This document shows positions 39,865 to 48,735 of a DNA stretch of 64,000 nucleotides, one piece after another. Each line of letters begins with the position of its first letter. Position 1 is the stretch's first letter. Location: positions 219,190 through 283,189 of the forward strand of contig NZ_VSDO01000006.1 in the NCBI RefSeq assembly GCF_008084145.1, given 5' to 3'. The translations under genes were made by a program, and so were the position numbers. The notes beneath the pieces were generated by a model. That model was not told the origin of the DNA. It searched no databases and was given only the letters and a program-made list of their open reading frames with translations. Origin of the DNA: Paenibacillus faecis (lineage in GTDB: Bacteria; Bacillota; Bacilli; Paenibacillales; Paenibacillaceae).

Positions 39865-41039
39865 ACCCTCTCCTCCATTCGACTTACTTTCCATGTCTCA
39901 AGCGCCTTTTCCGCCAGTTTCGTAAAAAAATCCACGCTGACCGGAACGGCCTTCTCATCCAGATCGAATGCCGGATGATGCCATTCGTGGGGGCCTGCGG
40001 TCCCCATGAACACGAACAGGCCGGGTATTTCCCGTTGATATACGGCAAAATCTTCGCCGGCGGGCGACGGCGCGGGAACCACCGCCTCGTAGCCAAGTTC
40101 GGCTGCCGTTTCCCGGCCGATCTCGGCCAGGGCGGCGTCATTGATTACGGGAGGCGGGCCCCCGATCCAGCGGACGGCCGCCGTTGTATCGAAGGCGGCG
40201 GCGACGCCCGCTACAACCCGGCTGAATCGTTCCAGCACCCGTCGCCTTACGTTCTCGTCAAAGGTGCGGATCGTCCCTTCCAGCACCGCTCTGTCCGGGA
40301 TGACGTTCCAGGTCGTCCCGCCATGCAGCTTCGTCACGCTGACGACCACGCTCTCCAGAGGACTCACACTCCGGCTGACGATCGACTGCAGCGCCGTCAC
40401 GATGTGGGACGCCGTCACGATCGGGTCCAGCCCCGCCTCGGGAACGGCGGCATGCGAGCCTCGGCCGGCCACCTCCACGATGAATCCGTCGGCCGCCGCC
40501 ATCAGCGGGCCTTCTTTGATGCCGATCGTGCCGACAGGCAGGTCCGGCTTATTGTGCATCCCGAATATCGCCCGGACCCCCTCCAGCGCCCCGCTGTCGA
40601 TAACCTGACGGGCGCCCTTGGCCTTCTCTTCGGCCGGCTGGAAGATCAGGCGGACCGTCCCCGGAAGGTCGTGTTCCCTCTCTTTTAGAGCATGGGCCGT
40701 GCCGATCAGCGCCGCGGTATGAAAATCGTGCCCGCAAGCATGCATCCGGCCCGGTATCTCCGAAGCGAAAGGCAATCCGGTCTCCTCCTGGACGGGAAGC
40801 GCGTCGATGTCCGCGCGCAGGGCGATGACCGGCCCCTCCCGATACCCGCCCACTTCGGCGACAACGCCGGTCGCTAGCGGAACGTCCAGGATGCGAATGC
40901 CGGCTTCCCCCAGCCATTCCCGGATGCGGCGAGTCGTCTCGAACTCCTCGCCCGACAGCTCCGGGTAACGGTGGAGCCGGCGCCGGATTTCAATGAAGCG
41001 GTCGGCTTTGGCTTCGCCGATTGTTGTTGGATATGGCAT
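39861..41039 (-). CDS. M20 family amidohydrolase/deacylase
   Basis: 392 residues. Metal-binding motifs: ALRADIDALPVQEETGLPFAS, HACGHDFHTAALIGTA and PAEEKAKGARQVIDSG, with IFGMHNKPDLPVGTIGIKEG and the C-terminal PSPAGEDFAVYQREIPG. This is the HipO/SndA/YxeP branch, dinuclear metal enzymes that remove N-acyl groups from amino acids. In the Bacillus sulfur pathways the homologue deacetylates N-acetyl-cysteine derivatives, matching its neighbours here. Start ATG 41039 after AGGTGA. Confidence 0.9.
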   Translation of the reverse strand: MPYPTTIGEAKADRFIEIRRRLHRYPELSGEEFETTRRIREWLGEAGIRILDVPLATGVVAEVGGYREGPVIALRADIDALPVQEETGLPFASEIPGRMHACGHDFHTAALIGTAHALKEREHDLPGTVRLIFQPAEEKAKGARQVIDSGALEGVRAIFGMHNKPDLPVGTIGIKEGPLMAAADGFIVEVAGRGSHAAVPEAGLDPIVTASHIVTALQSIVSRSVSPLESVVVSVTKLHGGTTWNVIPDRAVLEGTIRTFDENVRRRVLERFSRVVAGVAAAFDTTAAVRWIGGPPPVINDAALAEIGRETAAELGYEAVVPAPSPAGEDFAVYQREIPGLFVFMGTAGPHEWHHPAFDLDEKAVPVSVDFFTKLAEKALETWKVSRMEERV

Positions 41040-41068
41040 AAGACTCACCTGCCTCCTTGTCGTCGCTC

Positions 41069-42118
41069 TTATTCGTTTATGCCTCCTCCGGCAACGGTTT
41101 GAAAGGCCGCCGTGGAGCTTTCCGCCACCGCGGCATACAGCAGTTCGAACGAGCGAACCCGTTTGTCGAAAGACTCGATAGGACTCGTCACGATGAATTC
41201 GTCGATGCCGGATGCCCGCTGCAGCTCCAGGAGCTTGGCGCGGACGGTCTCCTTCGTCCCTTTCGTCACCGCGGGCTCCAGCTCTTCGATCGAATACGGC
41301 TCGCCGGATTGCCGCCCGAATTCCTCCGCTTGCTTCAACGTTCCGAGCGTCAGCGACCTGCCGCCGGCCAGATGGATCCGGACAAGCGTCCGCGCCGCGG
41401 CCAGCCTCTCCGCCTCCGCCTCGGTATCGGCCACGACGACCGAGAGCGCCAGCAAGACCTGCGGTTCCGTCCCGTGGGAGCCGTTAAAACCCCGGCGATA
41501 GCTCCGAATCGCCTCCAGCGCCGCGCCCTCGTCCCCATTGATGAAGAGGGAAAAGACATAAGGGAGGCCGAGCTCGGCCGCAATCTCGGCGCTGGCGGTG
41601 CTTGCGCCGAGGACATACAGCTCCGGCGCCGTCTCCGGCAGCGGAGCGGCACGCAGTCCGGCGAGCGGATGATCTTCGTCCAGCTTGTTGTGGACGAAAT
41701 TCCGGAGCTCGACGATTTTCTCCGTCAGCGACGCCGGGTCTGGCCCGCCGCGCTGGAGCGCCCGCGTACTGCGGGGCAAGCCTCCCGGCGCGCGGCCGAT
41801 GCCGAGATCCACGCGGCCGGGGGCGAGCGACGCCAGGACGTTAAAGTTTTCGGCCACTTTGTACGGGCTGTAATGCTGGAGCATAACGCCGCCCGAGCCG
41901 ACGCGGATGCGCTTGGTCTCCGCCAGCAGATAGGCGATGAGCACTTCCGGCGAAGAACCGGCCACTTGGTCCGAATCATGATGCTCGGATACCCAGAATC
42001 GCCGGAATCCGAGCTCTTCGGCCTTGCGGGCCAGCGCCACGGTATGCGCGAACGCTTCCTCCGCCGTTTCTCCCGGATAGATCGGACTTTGGTCCAGCAC
42101 GCTAATCGTTAATCCCAT
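41069..42118 (-). CDS. LLM class flavin-dependent oxidoreductase (YtmO-like)
   Basis: 349 residues. The opening LTISVLDQSPIYPGETAEEAF and the block GFRRFWVSEHHDSDQVAGSS followed by RIRVGSGGVMLQHYSPYKVA are those of the luciferase-like group 1 (MsnO8/YtmO). A second FMN-dependent oxidase distinct from the NtaA-like enzyme downstream. B. subtilis ytmO is likewise encoded next to the tcy importer and ytnJ. 12 bp after the ABC ATPase stop; same operon. Confidence 0.88.
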   Translation of the reverse strand: MGLTISVLDQSPIYPGETAEEAFAHTVALARKAEELGFRRFWVSEHHDSDQVAGSSPEVLIAYLLAETKRIRVGSGGVMLQHYSPYKVAENFNVLASLAPGRVDLGIGRAPGGLPRSTRALQRGGPDPASLTEKIVELRNFVHNKLDEDHPLAGLRAAPLPETAPELYVLGASTASAEIAAELGLPYVFSLFINGDEGAALEAIRSYRRGFNGSHGTEPQVLLALSVVVADTEAEAERLAAARTLVRIHLAGGRSLTLGTLKQAEEFGRQSGEPYSIEELEPAVTKGTKETVRAKLLELQRASGIDEFIVTSPIESFDKRVRSFELLYAAVAESSTAAFQTVAGGGINE

Positions 42119-42130
42119 GTCTTTCGCCTC

Positions 42131-42883
42131 CTAAATACTATAATTCGGCACCGGCGCGATCCGCTTAAGGAATTGCCGGGTCCGTTCTTCCCGGGGATTC
42201 TGGAACAGCTCCGCAGGCGTTCCCTCCTCCACAATGACGCCGCCGTCCATAAACACGACGCGGTTGGCCACGTCCCTGGCGAATCCCATTTCATGGGTCA
42301 CTACGATCATGGTGATGCCCTCCTTGGCGATTCGGCGAATCACTTCAAGCACTTCCCCCACCAGTTCGGGATCGAGCGCCGAGGTCGGCTCGTCGAACAG
42401 GATGACTTCCGGCTCGAGGGCCAGCGCTCTGGCAATCCCCACCCGCTGCTGCTGCCCGCCCGAGAGCTGGCTCGGATAAGCGTCCAGCTTGCCGGCAAGC
42501 CCCACCTTTTCCAGCAGGGCCGCGCTCTTCTCCCTCGCCTTGGCCTTCGGCCATTTTTGGACGACAATCAACCCTTCCATCACATTTTCCAGCGCCGTCT
42601 TATGCCGGAACAGATTATACTGCTGGAAGACCATGGCCGATCGCTGCCGAAGCTCGTGGATCTCTTTCTTGGAAGCGCGCCTGCAGCGAAGCGAGAAGCT
42701 GCCGATTGCTATTTCCCCGCCGCTTGGCTGCTCAAGATAGTTCATGCACCGCAGCAGCGTCGTTTTGCCGGAACCGCTTGGTCCGAGAATCACGACCACT
42801 TCGCCCGTGTTCACCGTCAAGTCGATTGACTTCAGCACCTGTTGCCTGCCGAACGATTTGGATAGATTCGTCAGCTTGATCAT
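42131..42883 (-). CDS. Polar amino acid ABC transporter ATP-binding protein (TcyN-like)
   Basis: 250 residues. Walker [16 protein letters not shown], signature [16 protein letters not shown], Walker [21 protein letters not shown], switch His in VVTHEMGFA. Length and sequence match the PAAT-type ATPases of cystine and glutamine importers. It overlaps the upstream permease by 4 bases. Supplies energy for uptake of the cluster's substrate, probably a cystine-like or S-substituted cysteine compound. Confidence 0.92.
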   Translation of the reverse strand: MIKLTNLSKSFGRQQVLKSIDLTVNTGEVVVILGPSGSGKTTLLRCMNYLEQPSGGEIAIGSFSLRCRRASKKEIHELRQRSAMVFQQYNLFRHKTALENVMEGLIVVQKWPKAKAREKSAALLEKVGLAGKLDAYPSQLSGGQQQRVGIARALALEPEVILFDEPTSALDPELVGEVLEVIRRIAKEGITMIVVTHEMGFARDVANRVVFMDGGVIVEEGTPAELFQNPREERTRQFLKRIAPVPNYSI

Positions 42884-43589
42884 GTGATACCTCCCCTGTT
42901 ATACAATGTGATACGCTTTTCGATGACAGCGCTCAGCCGTTCGAGGAGGAGGGTTAATCCCCAGAAAATCCCCGCTGCGGCCAGATAGGATTCGAAAAAT
43001 TTCCAATTGGTCGAAGCAACGATCTGCGCCTTTGCGTTGATGTCCACCACGGACACCGTAAAAGCGAGCGAGGAGCCGTGCAGCATGCCGATGACCGAGT
43101 TGGACAGGTTCGGCAAGCTTGCCGCCAGTGCCTGGGGGAGGATAATCCGTTTTAAGGCTTGCGGCGTGGTCATACCGACGGAATACGCCGCTTCGAATTG
43201 CCCCCGGTCCACCGCCAGCAGGCCCGAGCGAATGACCTCCGACATATAGGCTCTGCCGTAATCGAAAAGGAAACGAAGGCAAAACCGATCATCGGAATCG
43301 CGGCCGGATCAAACTTCCATCCCATCCCGGCTGCCAGTACCTCCAGCAGCATCGGAAGTCCAAAGTAGATCAGCAGCAAATGGGTCAGCATGGGAGTTCC
43401 CCGAATGAAGGTCACATAGCCGGCGGAGAGTTGGCTCAGCACGGGAACCTGATACAAACGGGCAAATGCCGTAAGCAGACCGATGACAAAGCCTGCCGTA
43501 ACGGAGACAACCGTAATCAGCAGCGTAGTCGGAACGGCGGACAGGAGGTTGAGGAACGCGGTCCAGATAAACGAGGGATCGATGTTCAA
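42880..43589 (-). pseudogene. Amino acid ABC transporter permease (TcyM-like) broken by a frameshift
   Basis: The first part (43589 to about 43260) encodes MNIDPSFIWTAFLNLLSAVP...MIGFAFVSFSI, then the frame is lost. The second part (to 42880), in another frame, continues YGRAYMSEVIRSGLLAVDRG and the EAA loop (EAAYSVGMTTPQALKRIILP). One gained T, or four bases lost from an ATTA repeat near 43255-43262, would explain the break (the region normally reads like SFSINYGRAYMSEVI). Either a sequencing error or loss of function. The other permease of the pair (43586-44371) is intact and this type often works as a heterodimer. Confidence 0.85.
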
Positions 43590-44371
43590 AGCTTCACGCC
43601 TCCTTTCCCGGTTTCCAATCCGGCGGCGAATCGCCGGCGGAGTCCCTTTCTCCGCAGCCCAAACGGCTGCTTCGTCGGCGCCTCCGGAGCCTCATGCTTC
43701 CTCAGCCGAAGTTCGGCTCTGAGCAGCAGTTTCTGCAGCGTCATACTGACGGCCAGATAGATGGCGGCCAGCGCCAGGTACGCCTCGACAAAATGCTGGG
43801 TAATGCTTCCGAGGGTCTGCGCCTTCCCTGTCATCTCCATGAGCCCGAGGGTAAAAGCCAATGAAGTGTCTTTCAGCAGGGCAATAACCGTGTTGGAAAA
43901 AACAGGTAGCGCGATGCCGAGCGCCTGGGGCAGGATGATCCTGCTAAAGGCCTGATGACGCTTCATCCCGATCGCATAGGCGGCTTCAACCTGGCCCCGG
44001 TCCACGGCCATGACCGAGGCTCTGATCATCTCCGACATGGATGCGCCCGTGTGAAGACCGTACGTCAGGATAACGAATAGCAGCACTGGTGTCCGGGACA
44101 AGTCGACGTCAACCAGCTTCAGGATTTCGGGCAAACCGTAATAAAACAGGAACAATTGGATCAAGATCGGCGTTCCCCGGAAAAAGGACACATATACCTT
44201 GGAGAACGTCCCGACTAAGGGGACGTTGTACAAGCGGGGCAGCGCGATCAGGAAGCCGACCACGATCCCGAGCAATAAAGATCCGGCGACAATAAGAAGC
44301 GTAATGCCGAGCGTGGCCGCCAGCTTGGGCAGGAAATCAAGCACATACGAGAAATCGAAAGGCGCACCCAT
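43586..44371 (-). CDS. Amino acid ABC transporter permease (TcyL-like)
   Basis: 261 residues with five to six membrane helices. FFRGTPILIQLFLFYYGLPE is the conserved segment of PAAT permeases; the EAA loop EAAYAIGMKRHQAFSRIILPQALG contacts the ATPase. The basic C-terminal tail (PFGLRRKGLRRRF) is longer than usual. Start ATG 44371 after GGGAGAAGGGG. Its stop overlaps the start of the second permease (ATGA). Confidence 0.9.
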   Translation of the reverse strand: MGAPFDFSYVLDFLPKLAATLGITLLIVAGSLLLGIVVGFLIALPRLYNVPLVGTFSKVYVSFFRGTPILIQLFLFYYGLPEILKLVDVDLSRTPVLLFVILTYGLHTGASMSEMIRASVMAVDRGQVEAAYAIGMKRHQAFSRIILPQALGIALPVFSNTVIALLKDTSLAFTLGLMEMTGKAQTLGSITQHFVEAYLALAAIYLAVSMTLQKLLLRAELRLRKHEAPEAPTKQPFGLRRKGLRRRFAAGLETGKGGVKL

Positions 44372-44403
44372 TAACTCCCCTTCTCCCTATTTTGGTGATC
44401 GCA

Positions 44404-45237
44404 TCATTGGCTAAAGTCGTCTCCCAACCACTCCCGGCTAAGTTTAGAGAGTGTCCCGTCGGATTTCAATTCCCGAATCGCCTTGTCTATGGCGTCCGAT
44501 AGTTTCTGGCTTTCCGGATCATTCTTGCGGAAGACGAATAGAATGTCCCCTTCGGAGAGCGGTTCACCCGTCGTCTTCAGCTTTCCTTCCGGATCGATCA
44601 GCGGCAGCGTGAAGTCCGCCCCGATCGTGGCTTCCACCCGCCCTGTCGTGATCTGGCTAACCGTGTCATTCGCCGCGCCGTTCTGATAGACGATATCGAT
44701 CGCATTACCGTTCTCCTTGTTGTAAATCTCCAGGATTTGGGCGGCTGCGCTGGTGGCGCCCGTCAGCACTTTTTTTCCCTTCAGGTCGTCCAGAGTTTGG
44801 ATACTGTCGTCATGATCTTTGGCTACGATGATTCTGTTCCGCCAGTGCGCATACGGCTCCTTATTGAACAAGTATTTTTCCGTACGCTCCGGGTTCTTCT
44901 CCATTTCATGGGCAACGAAGTCGATTTTCCTCGTCTCCAGACTAAGCAGCAGGTTCGCGAATTCCTGGGTTTGAAACTCGAATTCGTACTCCGGCAGCCG
45001 CTTGTCGATCTCCCGAACCAATTCGACGTCATACCCGGTCAGTTTCCCGTTTTCATCGATAAAGCAGATGCGAGGAAAAGACGTGCCCGTGCCGACGATA
45101 ATCTTCGTCCTATTCTCCCCTGCGGCTTGTACCTGGCCCTCCTTCTGCACTCCGTTGCTTTGTGAGCCGCCGCCGCATCCCGCGATCACCCCAGCAAGCA
45201 GAATGACAATCACGGCTCCTAATGAAGATGGTTTCAT
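44404..45237 (-). CDS. Amino acid ABC transporter substrate-binding lipoprotein (TcyJ/K-like)
   Basis: 277 residues. Lipoprotein signal MKPSSLGAVIVILLAGVIAGC, then the SBP_bac_3 domain: GTGTSFPRICFIDENGKLTG, YDVELVREIDKRLPEYEFEF, and near the end DAIDKAIRELKSDGTLSKLS. Binds a polar amino-acid-type ligand outside the membrane and hands it to the two permeases. First gene of the operon; 33 bp to the permease gene. GGGGGAAAAGG precedes the start. Confidence 0.92.
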   Translation of the reverse strand: MKPSSLGAVIVILLAGVIAGCGGGSQSNGVQKEGQVQAAGENRTKIIVGTGTSFPRICFIDENGKLTGYDVELVREIDKRLPEYEFEFQTQEFANLLLSLETRKIDFVAHEMEKNPERTEKYLFNKEPYAHWRNRIIVAKDHDDSIQTLDDLKGKKVLTGATSAAAQILEIYNKENGNAIDIVYQNGAANDTVSQITTGRVEATIGADFTLPLIDPEGKLKTTGEPLSEGDILFVFRKNDPESQKLSDAIDKAIRELKSDGTLSKLSREWLGDDFSQ

Positions 45238-45292
45238 CGCCTTTTCCCCCTTCCAACACGTTCAAACATTAACCAATAAATCTCATGTGTTT

Positions 45293-45321
45293 AGTATGAT
45301 TTGGTTTGACACTTACTTTAA
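45293..45321 (-). promoter_or_regulatory. Predicted promoter of the sulfur-type ABC operon
   Basis: Minus strand TTAAAG (45321-45316), 17-base spacer, CATACT (45298-45293). A weak -35 and -10, consistent with a promoter that needs an activator. The start would be near 45286. Confidence 0.5.
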
Positions 45322-45343
45322 CGCGATTTAAAGGGCGCGTCTA

Positions 45344-45358
45344 ATAGAGTTTTTCTAT
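45344..45358. promoter_or_regulatory. LysR-type regulator box at about -65 of the ABC operon promoter
   Basis: ATAGA-N5-TCTAT is a perfect dyad with the T-N11-A pattern of LysR-type sites. Its centre (45351) is 65 bases upstream of the predicted start, the classic recognition-site position. The LysR gene ends 14 bp away. Confidence 0.6.
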
Positions 45359-45371
45359 GCATCCATCCAAA

Positions 45372-46253
45372 TCATCGATAAGACCAAGGAACGCCCCACT
45401 CCAGCAAGGCGTCCAAAAACACGGTGTTTTGGCCTGTCAAGGCGACGAGATGGGTTTGTAGGGAGATCCCCGCGGTTTCGGTGATTTCCACCGGGATCAG
45501 CAATCCTTCCATCTCCTCGTGCCTGGCGCATAATCCCGGAAGGAAACAGATGCCCGCTCCTCCAAGGACGAGCTTCTTGGCCGTCTCGGCATTGTCCACC
45601 TGGAAAACGATATTCGGCGGCTGCTCCAAGCTTTCGAATACCCTGTGAATTCTTAGCCAGTCAAGGGATCCGCACTCGAAGAAGACGAGCGGCTCATGCC
45701 GTAGATCCCGGATCGAGGCTTTTCCCGCTGCCGCCAGGGGATGGTCGCGATATACATACAAACGGATCGGATCCTCGAATAAAGGATAAGATTGGAAGGC
45801 CGGGTTCATCTGCTTTCGGACGAAGGCCACATCGATTTCCTTGGCCGTCAGCCTGCCGGCGAGTTCATCCGTTCCAGCTGTAGTCAGTTTAAAGTGAATG
45901 CCCGGAAACCGGCGGCTCAGCGCCGTCAATAGATCCGGCATGAGATAATTGGATACCGACACGGTGCTGCCGATTCTCAGCTCGTTGGGAAGGGTGTGTT
46001 TGGATTGCAGATGATGCTTTCCTTTTTGGAAGGTGTGCAGGATCTCTTGGGCATAGGGTAAAAACTGTTTGCCTTTGTCGGTAAGAAGGATTTGTTTCCC
46101 GAGCCGGTCGAACAGCCTGCAATCCAGTTCCCGTTCCAGCGACTGAATCCGCGCCGTCACCGTCGGCTGTGACAAATAAAGCACGTCGGCCGCCTTGTTA
46201 AAGCTCCCGTAATGATTAATGTAGACAAAAGCTTCGATATTCTCGATATTCAA
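45372..46253 (-). CDS. LysR family transcriptional regulator (YtlI/CcpC-like)
   Basis: 293 residues. Winged helix at the N-terminus: NIENIEAFVYINHYGSFNKA and SQPTVTARIQSLERELDCRL. The ligand domain follows (LRIGSTVSVSNYLMPDLLTAL, then VVxNAETAKKLVLGGAGICFLPG). Placed directly upstream of the ABC operon in the same direction, like ytlI, the activator of the B. subtilis ytmI operon, so it most likely activates this operon, perhaps in response to a cysteine precursor. Identification as YtlI-like rests on context. Confidence 0.88.
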   Translation of the reverse strand: MNIENIEAFVYINHYGSFNKAADVLYLSQPTVTARIQSLERELDCRLFDRLGKQILLTDKGKQFLPYAQEILHTFQKGKHHLQSKHTLPNELRIGSTVSVSNYLMPDLLTALSRRFPGIHFKLTTAGTDELAGRLTAKEIDVAFVRKQMNPAFQSYPLFEDPIRLYVYRDHPLAAAGKASIRDLRHEPLVFFECGSLDWLRIHRVFESLEQPPNIVFQVDNAETAKKLVLGGAGICFLPGLCARHEEMEGLLIPVEITETAGISLQTHLVALTGQNTVFLDALLEWGVPWSYR

Positions 46254-46522
46254 GGTAATCCCCCCAGTTCACTATAATTCCTATTTATCCAATTAGTTTA
46301 GGTGGTTTATATGCAAGAAATGGTGAATAATTATCCTTATCTTAGGCAGATGACAATTTTATGTCAATCTTATTGGAGTTCAATGTCTTATAGAATTTAT
46401 TAATCAATGTATTAATATTAATAATTTCCTATGTGATTAATTGGTTTAAATTGATATACTATGCACAGTCTTTTGGGGCATCCAGCCCTTAAGTATCCAA
46501 TAAATGAGTAAGGAGTGGTCGG
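46254..46522. other. LysR/GNAT divergent intergenic region
   Basis: About 270 bp, very A/T rich. It holds multiple T-N11-A patterns and the AATTAATTGGTT area near 46436, but no clear canonical promoter pair could be assigned. No ORF with RBS. Confidence 0.45.
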
Positions 46523-47074
46523 ATGAAAACCGTTCAGGAAGTGACGATTCGGGATGCGCGGGACGGGGAGCGCGAAGCCATTGCCAACCTGATGCTGGAA
46601 GCCTATCAACAGTACGCGTATGATCTGCCCGGGACCCGGTGGGAGGAGTACTCCCAATCCATACGCGACTCTGTTTACGGCGATGTCCCCTATGCCCGCA
46701 TCGTGGCAGAGTTGGAAGGAAGCATCGTGGGAAGCGTCCAGCTCTTCCTCTCCTCTCAAGAGGCGTATGGCAAGCCGGAAATGGGCATTTCTTCTCCGAT
46801 TATTCGACTTCTCGCCGTATCTCCGGCTGCGCGAGGACGCGGCATCGCCACGCAGCTGATTCGCGAAGCGGCGGTGAGATCTCTTCGACTCGGTGCCTCG
46901 ACGTTGCATTTGCATACGTCGGACATGATGGCGTCCGCCGTCCGGCTGTACGAGCGGCTCGGCTTTGAACGCGCTTATGAGACGGATATCTACAACGGCG
47001 AAACGCTGGTCAAGGGGTATCGGCTTTGCCTTTCCGATTCCTCGCTTCTTCCGTCGTCAACCCCGTCCATTTAA
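46523..47074 (+). CDS. GNAT family N-acetyltransferase
   Basis: 183 residues. VTIRDARDGEREAIANLMLE opens the GNAT fold, and IIRLLAVSPAARGRGIATQL with LIREAAVR gives the acetyl-CoA-binding loop (R/Q-x-x-G-x-G/A as ARGRGIA). The substrate cannot be told. It is divergent from the LysR gene; in Bacillus sulfur operons an N-acetyltransferase (SnaA, YxeL) catalyses the first step, so this gene could fill that role. AAGGAG precedes the ATG. Confidence 0.85.
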   Translation: MKTVQEVTIRDARDGEREAIANLMLEAYQQYAYDLPGTRWEEYSQSIRDSVYGDVPYARIVAELEGSIVGSVQLFLSSQEAYGKPEMGISSPIIRLLAVSPAARGRGIATQLIREAAVRSLRLGASTLHLHTSDMMASAVRLYERLGFERAYETDIYNGETLVKGYRLCLSDSSLLPSSTPSI

Positions 47075-47118
47075 AGCAAGCCTTATTTTTTCTAAAAGTA
47101 GGGTAACTAAAAAAAGCA

Positions 47119-47159
47119 TACCTCCTGTGCCGATAGGGTAACTACGGCCTAGGAGGTAT
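47119..47159. terminator. Bidirectional terminator between GNAT and glutamate racemase genes
   Basis: ATACCTCCT and AGGAGGTAT, with the inner GCCG and CGGC, form a long stem flanked by A-run and T-run, serving both convergent genes. Confidence 0.85.
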
Positions 47160-47175
47160 TTTTCGTGTTGCATCT

Positions 47176-47964
47176 TTAATTTAATTTCTCCAGATCATCC
47201 AACATCTCAAAAAGCCCTTTATATTTTGACAATGTGTCTTTGTCCTCAACTTTGGTTCCCGACTTATAGAATTCGATGTCCCCTGTTCCCTCGTTAATTT
47301 GATTCTTATCTTCGAGGATACGTTTCAGGTGATTTGCCGTTCCGATGCTTCCGGAAATCAAGTCAACTTCATTGGGGAAAAATTTACGAAGAGCCTTTAC
47401 GAAGTAGGGAAAATGAGTACATCCGAGTACCACGGTTCCATACTGACCCAAATCCAAAGCGGATAGCTCGTTTTCTAAATAAGGAATCACGCTGTCCTCG
47501 TCGAATTCAAATTTCTCAGCCAATTCCACAAGTCCCGGTAGAGGCAAGCTGTCAACGATATCTCCGTGAGCTACCTTGCTGATCAGATCATGATACTTCT
47601 TCTCTTTTAAGGTTAAATTGGTGGCTAACACCAGGACTTTTTTGCGTTTCCCTTCCCATCTCTCTACCGCCGGTTTGACCGCCGGCTCAATCCCCAGAAT
47701 CGGAAACTCATACCGCCGCCGAAGTTCTTCAATGACAATGCTCGTGGCGGTATTGCAAGCGATGACCAGTGCTTTTACATTTTGTTGCGCGATAAATTCA
47801 ACCGCGTCAAGGATATATTTCCGTACTTCTTCTTTCGATTTTTCTCCATAGGGAACATGGGCCGTGTCGGCATAAAAGATGTAATCCTCTTTCGGTAAGA
47901 GTCGGATCGCTTGATGGAGTACGGTTAATCCGCCGATTCCGGAATCAAAAAAGCCGATCTTCAT
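47176..47964 (-). CDS. murI: Glutamate racemase
   Basis: 262 residues. Catalytic Cys pair: VIACNTATS (about residue 70) and VLGCTHFPYF (about 180), with the opening IGFFDSGIGGLTVLHQ. Converts L- to D-glutamate for peptidoglycan. The start is ATG 47964, eight bases after GAAGAG; the in-frame GTG three codons earlier is too close to that site. Monocistronic with its own terminator. Compared with B. subtilis the gene could equally be named racE or yrpC; the reaction is the same. Confidence 0.92.
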   Translation of the reverse strand: MKIGFFDSGIGGLTVLHQAIRLLPKEDYIFYADTAHVPYGEKSKEEVRKYILDAVEFIAQQNVKALVIACNTATSIVIEELRRRYEFPILGIEPAVKPAVERWEGKRKKVLVLATNLTLKEKKYHDLISKVAHGDIVDSLPLPGLVELAEKFEFDEDSVIPYLENELSALDLGQYGTVVLGCTHFPYFVKALRKFFPNEVDLISGSIGTANHLKRILEDKNQINEGTGDIEFYKSGTKVEDKDTLSKYKGLFEMLDDLEKLN

Positions 47965-48174
47965 GTTTTTCACTCTTCTCTTTGTTAGTTAATTCTGTGC
48001 AACTCTTGAGACATCGATTGAACCTGTCTCCTCTGTGGTTTGGTTTGAAAGAACAATCCGAAAAAATTGTACCATATCCTAAGGAATCGACGATAAAAAA
48101 TCAACAAAAACTTATGATTTTCCAGATATTAACCGATGTAATTATAGAATAAGTTTATTTAGAGGTGATATTGT

Positions 48175-48735
48175 ATGAAAATTGGCGGCAATTTCGCTAA
48201 CAATCCGTTGTATAACGGAAAAATCCAAGCAATTGATCCGAATGGCAAGGACATCCTCGCGGTCAAGAACCGGGTGGCGCATAGCCTTGATAACCAGGAG
48301 AAGGCAAAGGAAAATCTAACGCGGGAGGAGCTGCAGACCACTCCGCAAGAGAAACCAAGCGCTTTGCTAGACAGGGGCAAGTCACAGGAAAATTTAATCA
48401 ACAAAGGTCTTGGTGTAATGGACGGAATCGAAGAAGCCTATCAGAGCTCGTTATCCCAAAGTCTCGATCCACTGCGCGCCCAGTTGGAAGAAGTAGACAC
48501 ATCGAATTTAGATCAGGAGAAAAAAGACGCCATGAAATCCGCCATTCAACAGGAAATGCAGCGGACGGAGCGGGCGCTTAAGCATTTTTACGGAAGTTTC
48601 CAACAGGCCATCACCAAGCTTTATGACAAGCTGACAGGAGGAGGCTTTCAACGGGTATTGGATGATCAGGGCGGCCCTCCTTCTGAAGTATTTTTCTACG
48701 TTGGCGTGAATATCCGGCCGGTACCACTTTGTTAG
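48175..48735 (+). CDS. Helical protein of unknown function, C-terminus probably fused to antisense sequence
   Basis: 186 residues. Residues 1-165 look like a real protein: MKIGGNFANNPLYNGKIQAI, then long charged helices (LDQEKKDAMKSAIQQEMQRT, FQQAITKLYDKLTGGGF). No signal peptide or membrane segment. After about 48675 the sequence (PSEVFFYVGVNIRPVPLC) is the reverse complement of a genuine part of the convergent radical SAM gene, so the original 3' end was likely lost. AGAGGTGAT precedes the ATG. Not identified. Confidence 0.65.
   Translation: MKIGGNFANNPLYNGKIQAIDPNGKDILAVKNRVAHSLDNQEKAKENLTREELQTTPQEKPSALLDRGKSQENLINKGLGVMDGIEEAYQSSLSQSLDPLRAQLEEVDTSNLDQEKKDAMKSAIQQEMQRTERALKHFYGSFQQAITKLYDKLTGGGFQRVLDDQGGPPSEVFFYVGVNIRPVPLC

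Noticed and set aside
43170-43282. Two separate small permease genes
   Set aside because: The two frames join at one conserved helix of a single permease; a frameshift is the simpler explanation.
45238-45371. S-box or T-box leader before the sulfur-type ABC operon
   Set aside because: The interval is only 134 bp and lacks T-box or SAM-riboswitch core elements and any terminator/antiterminator pair.
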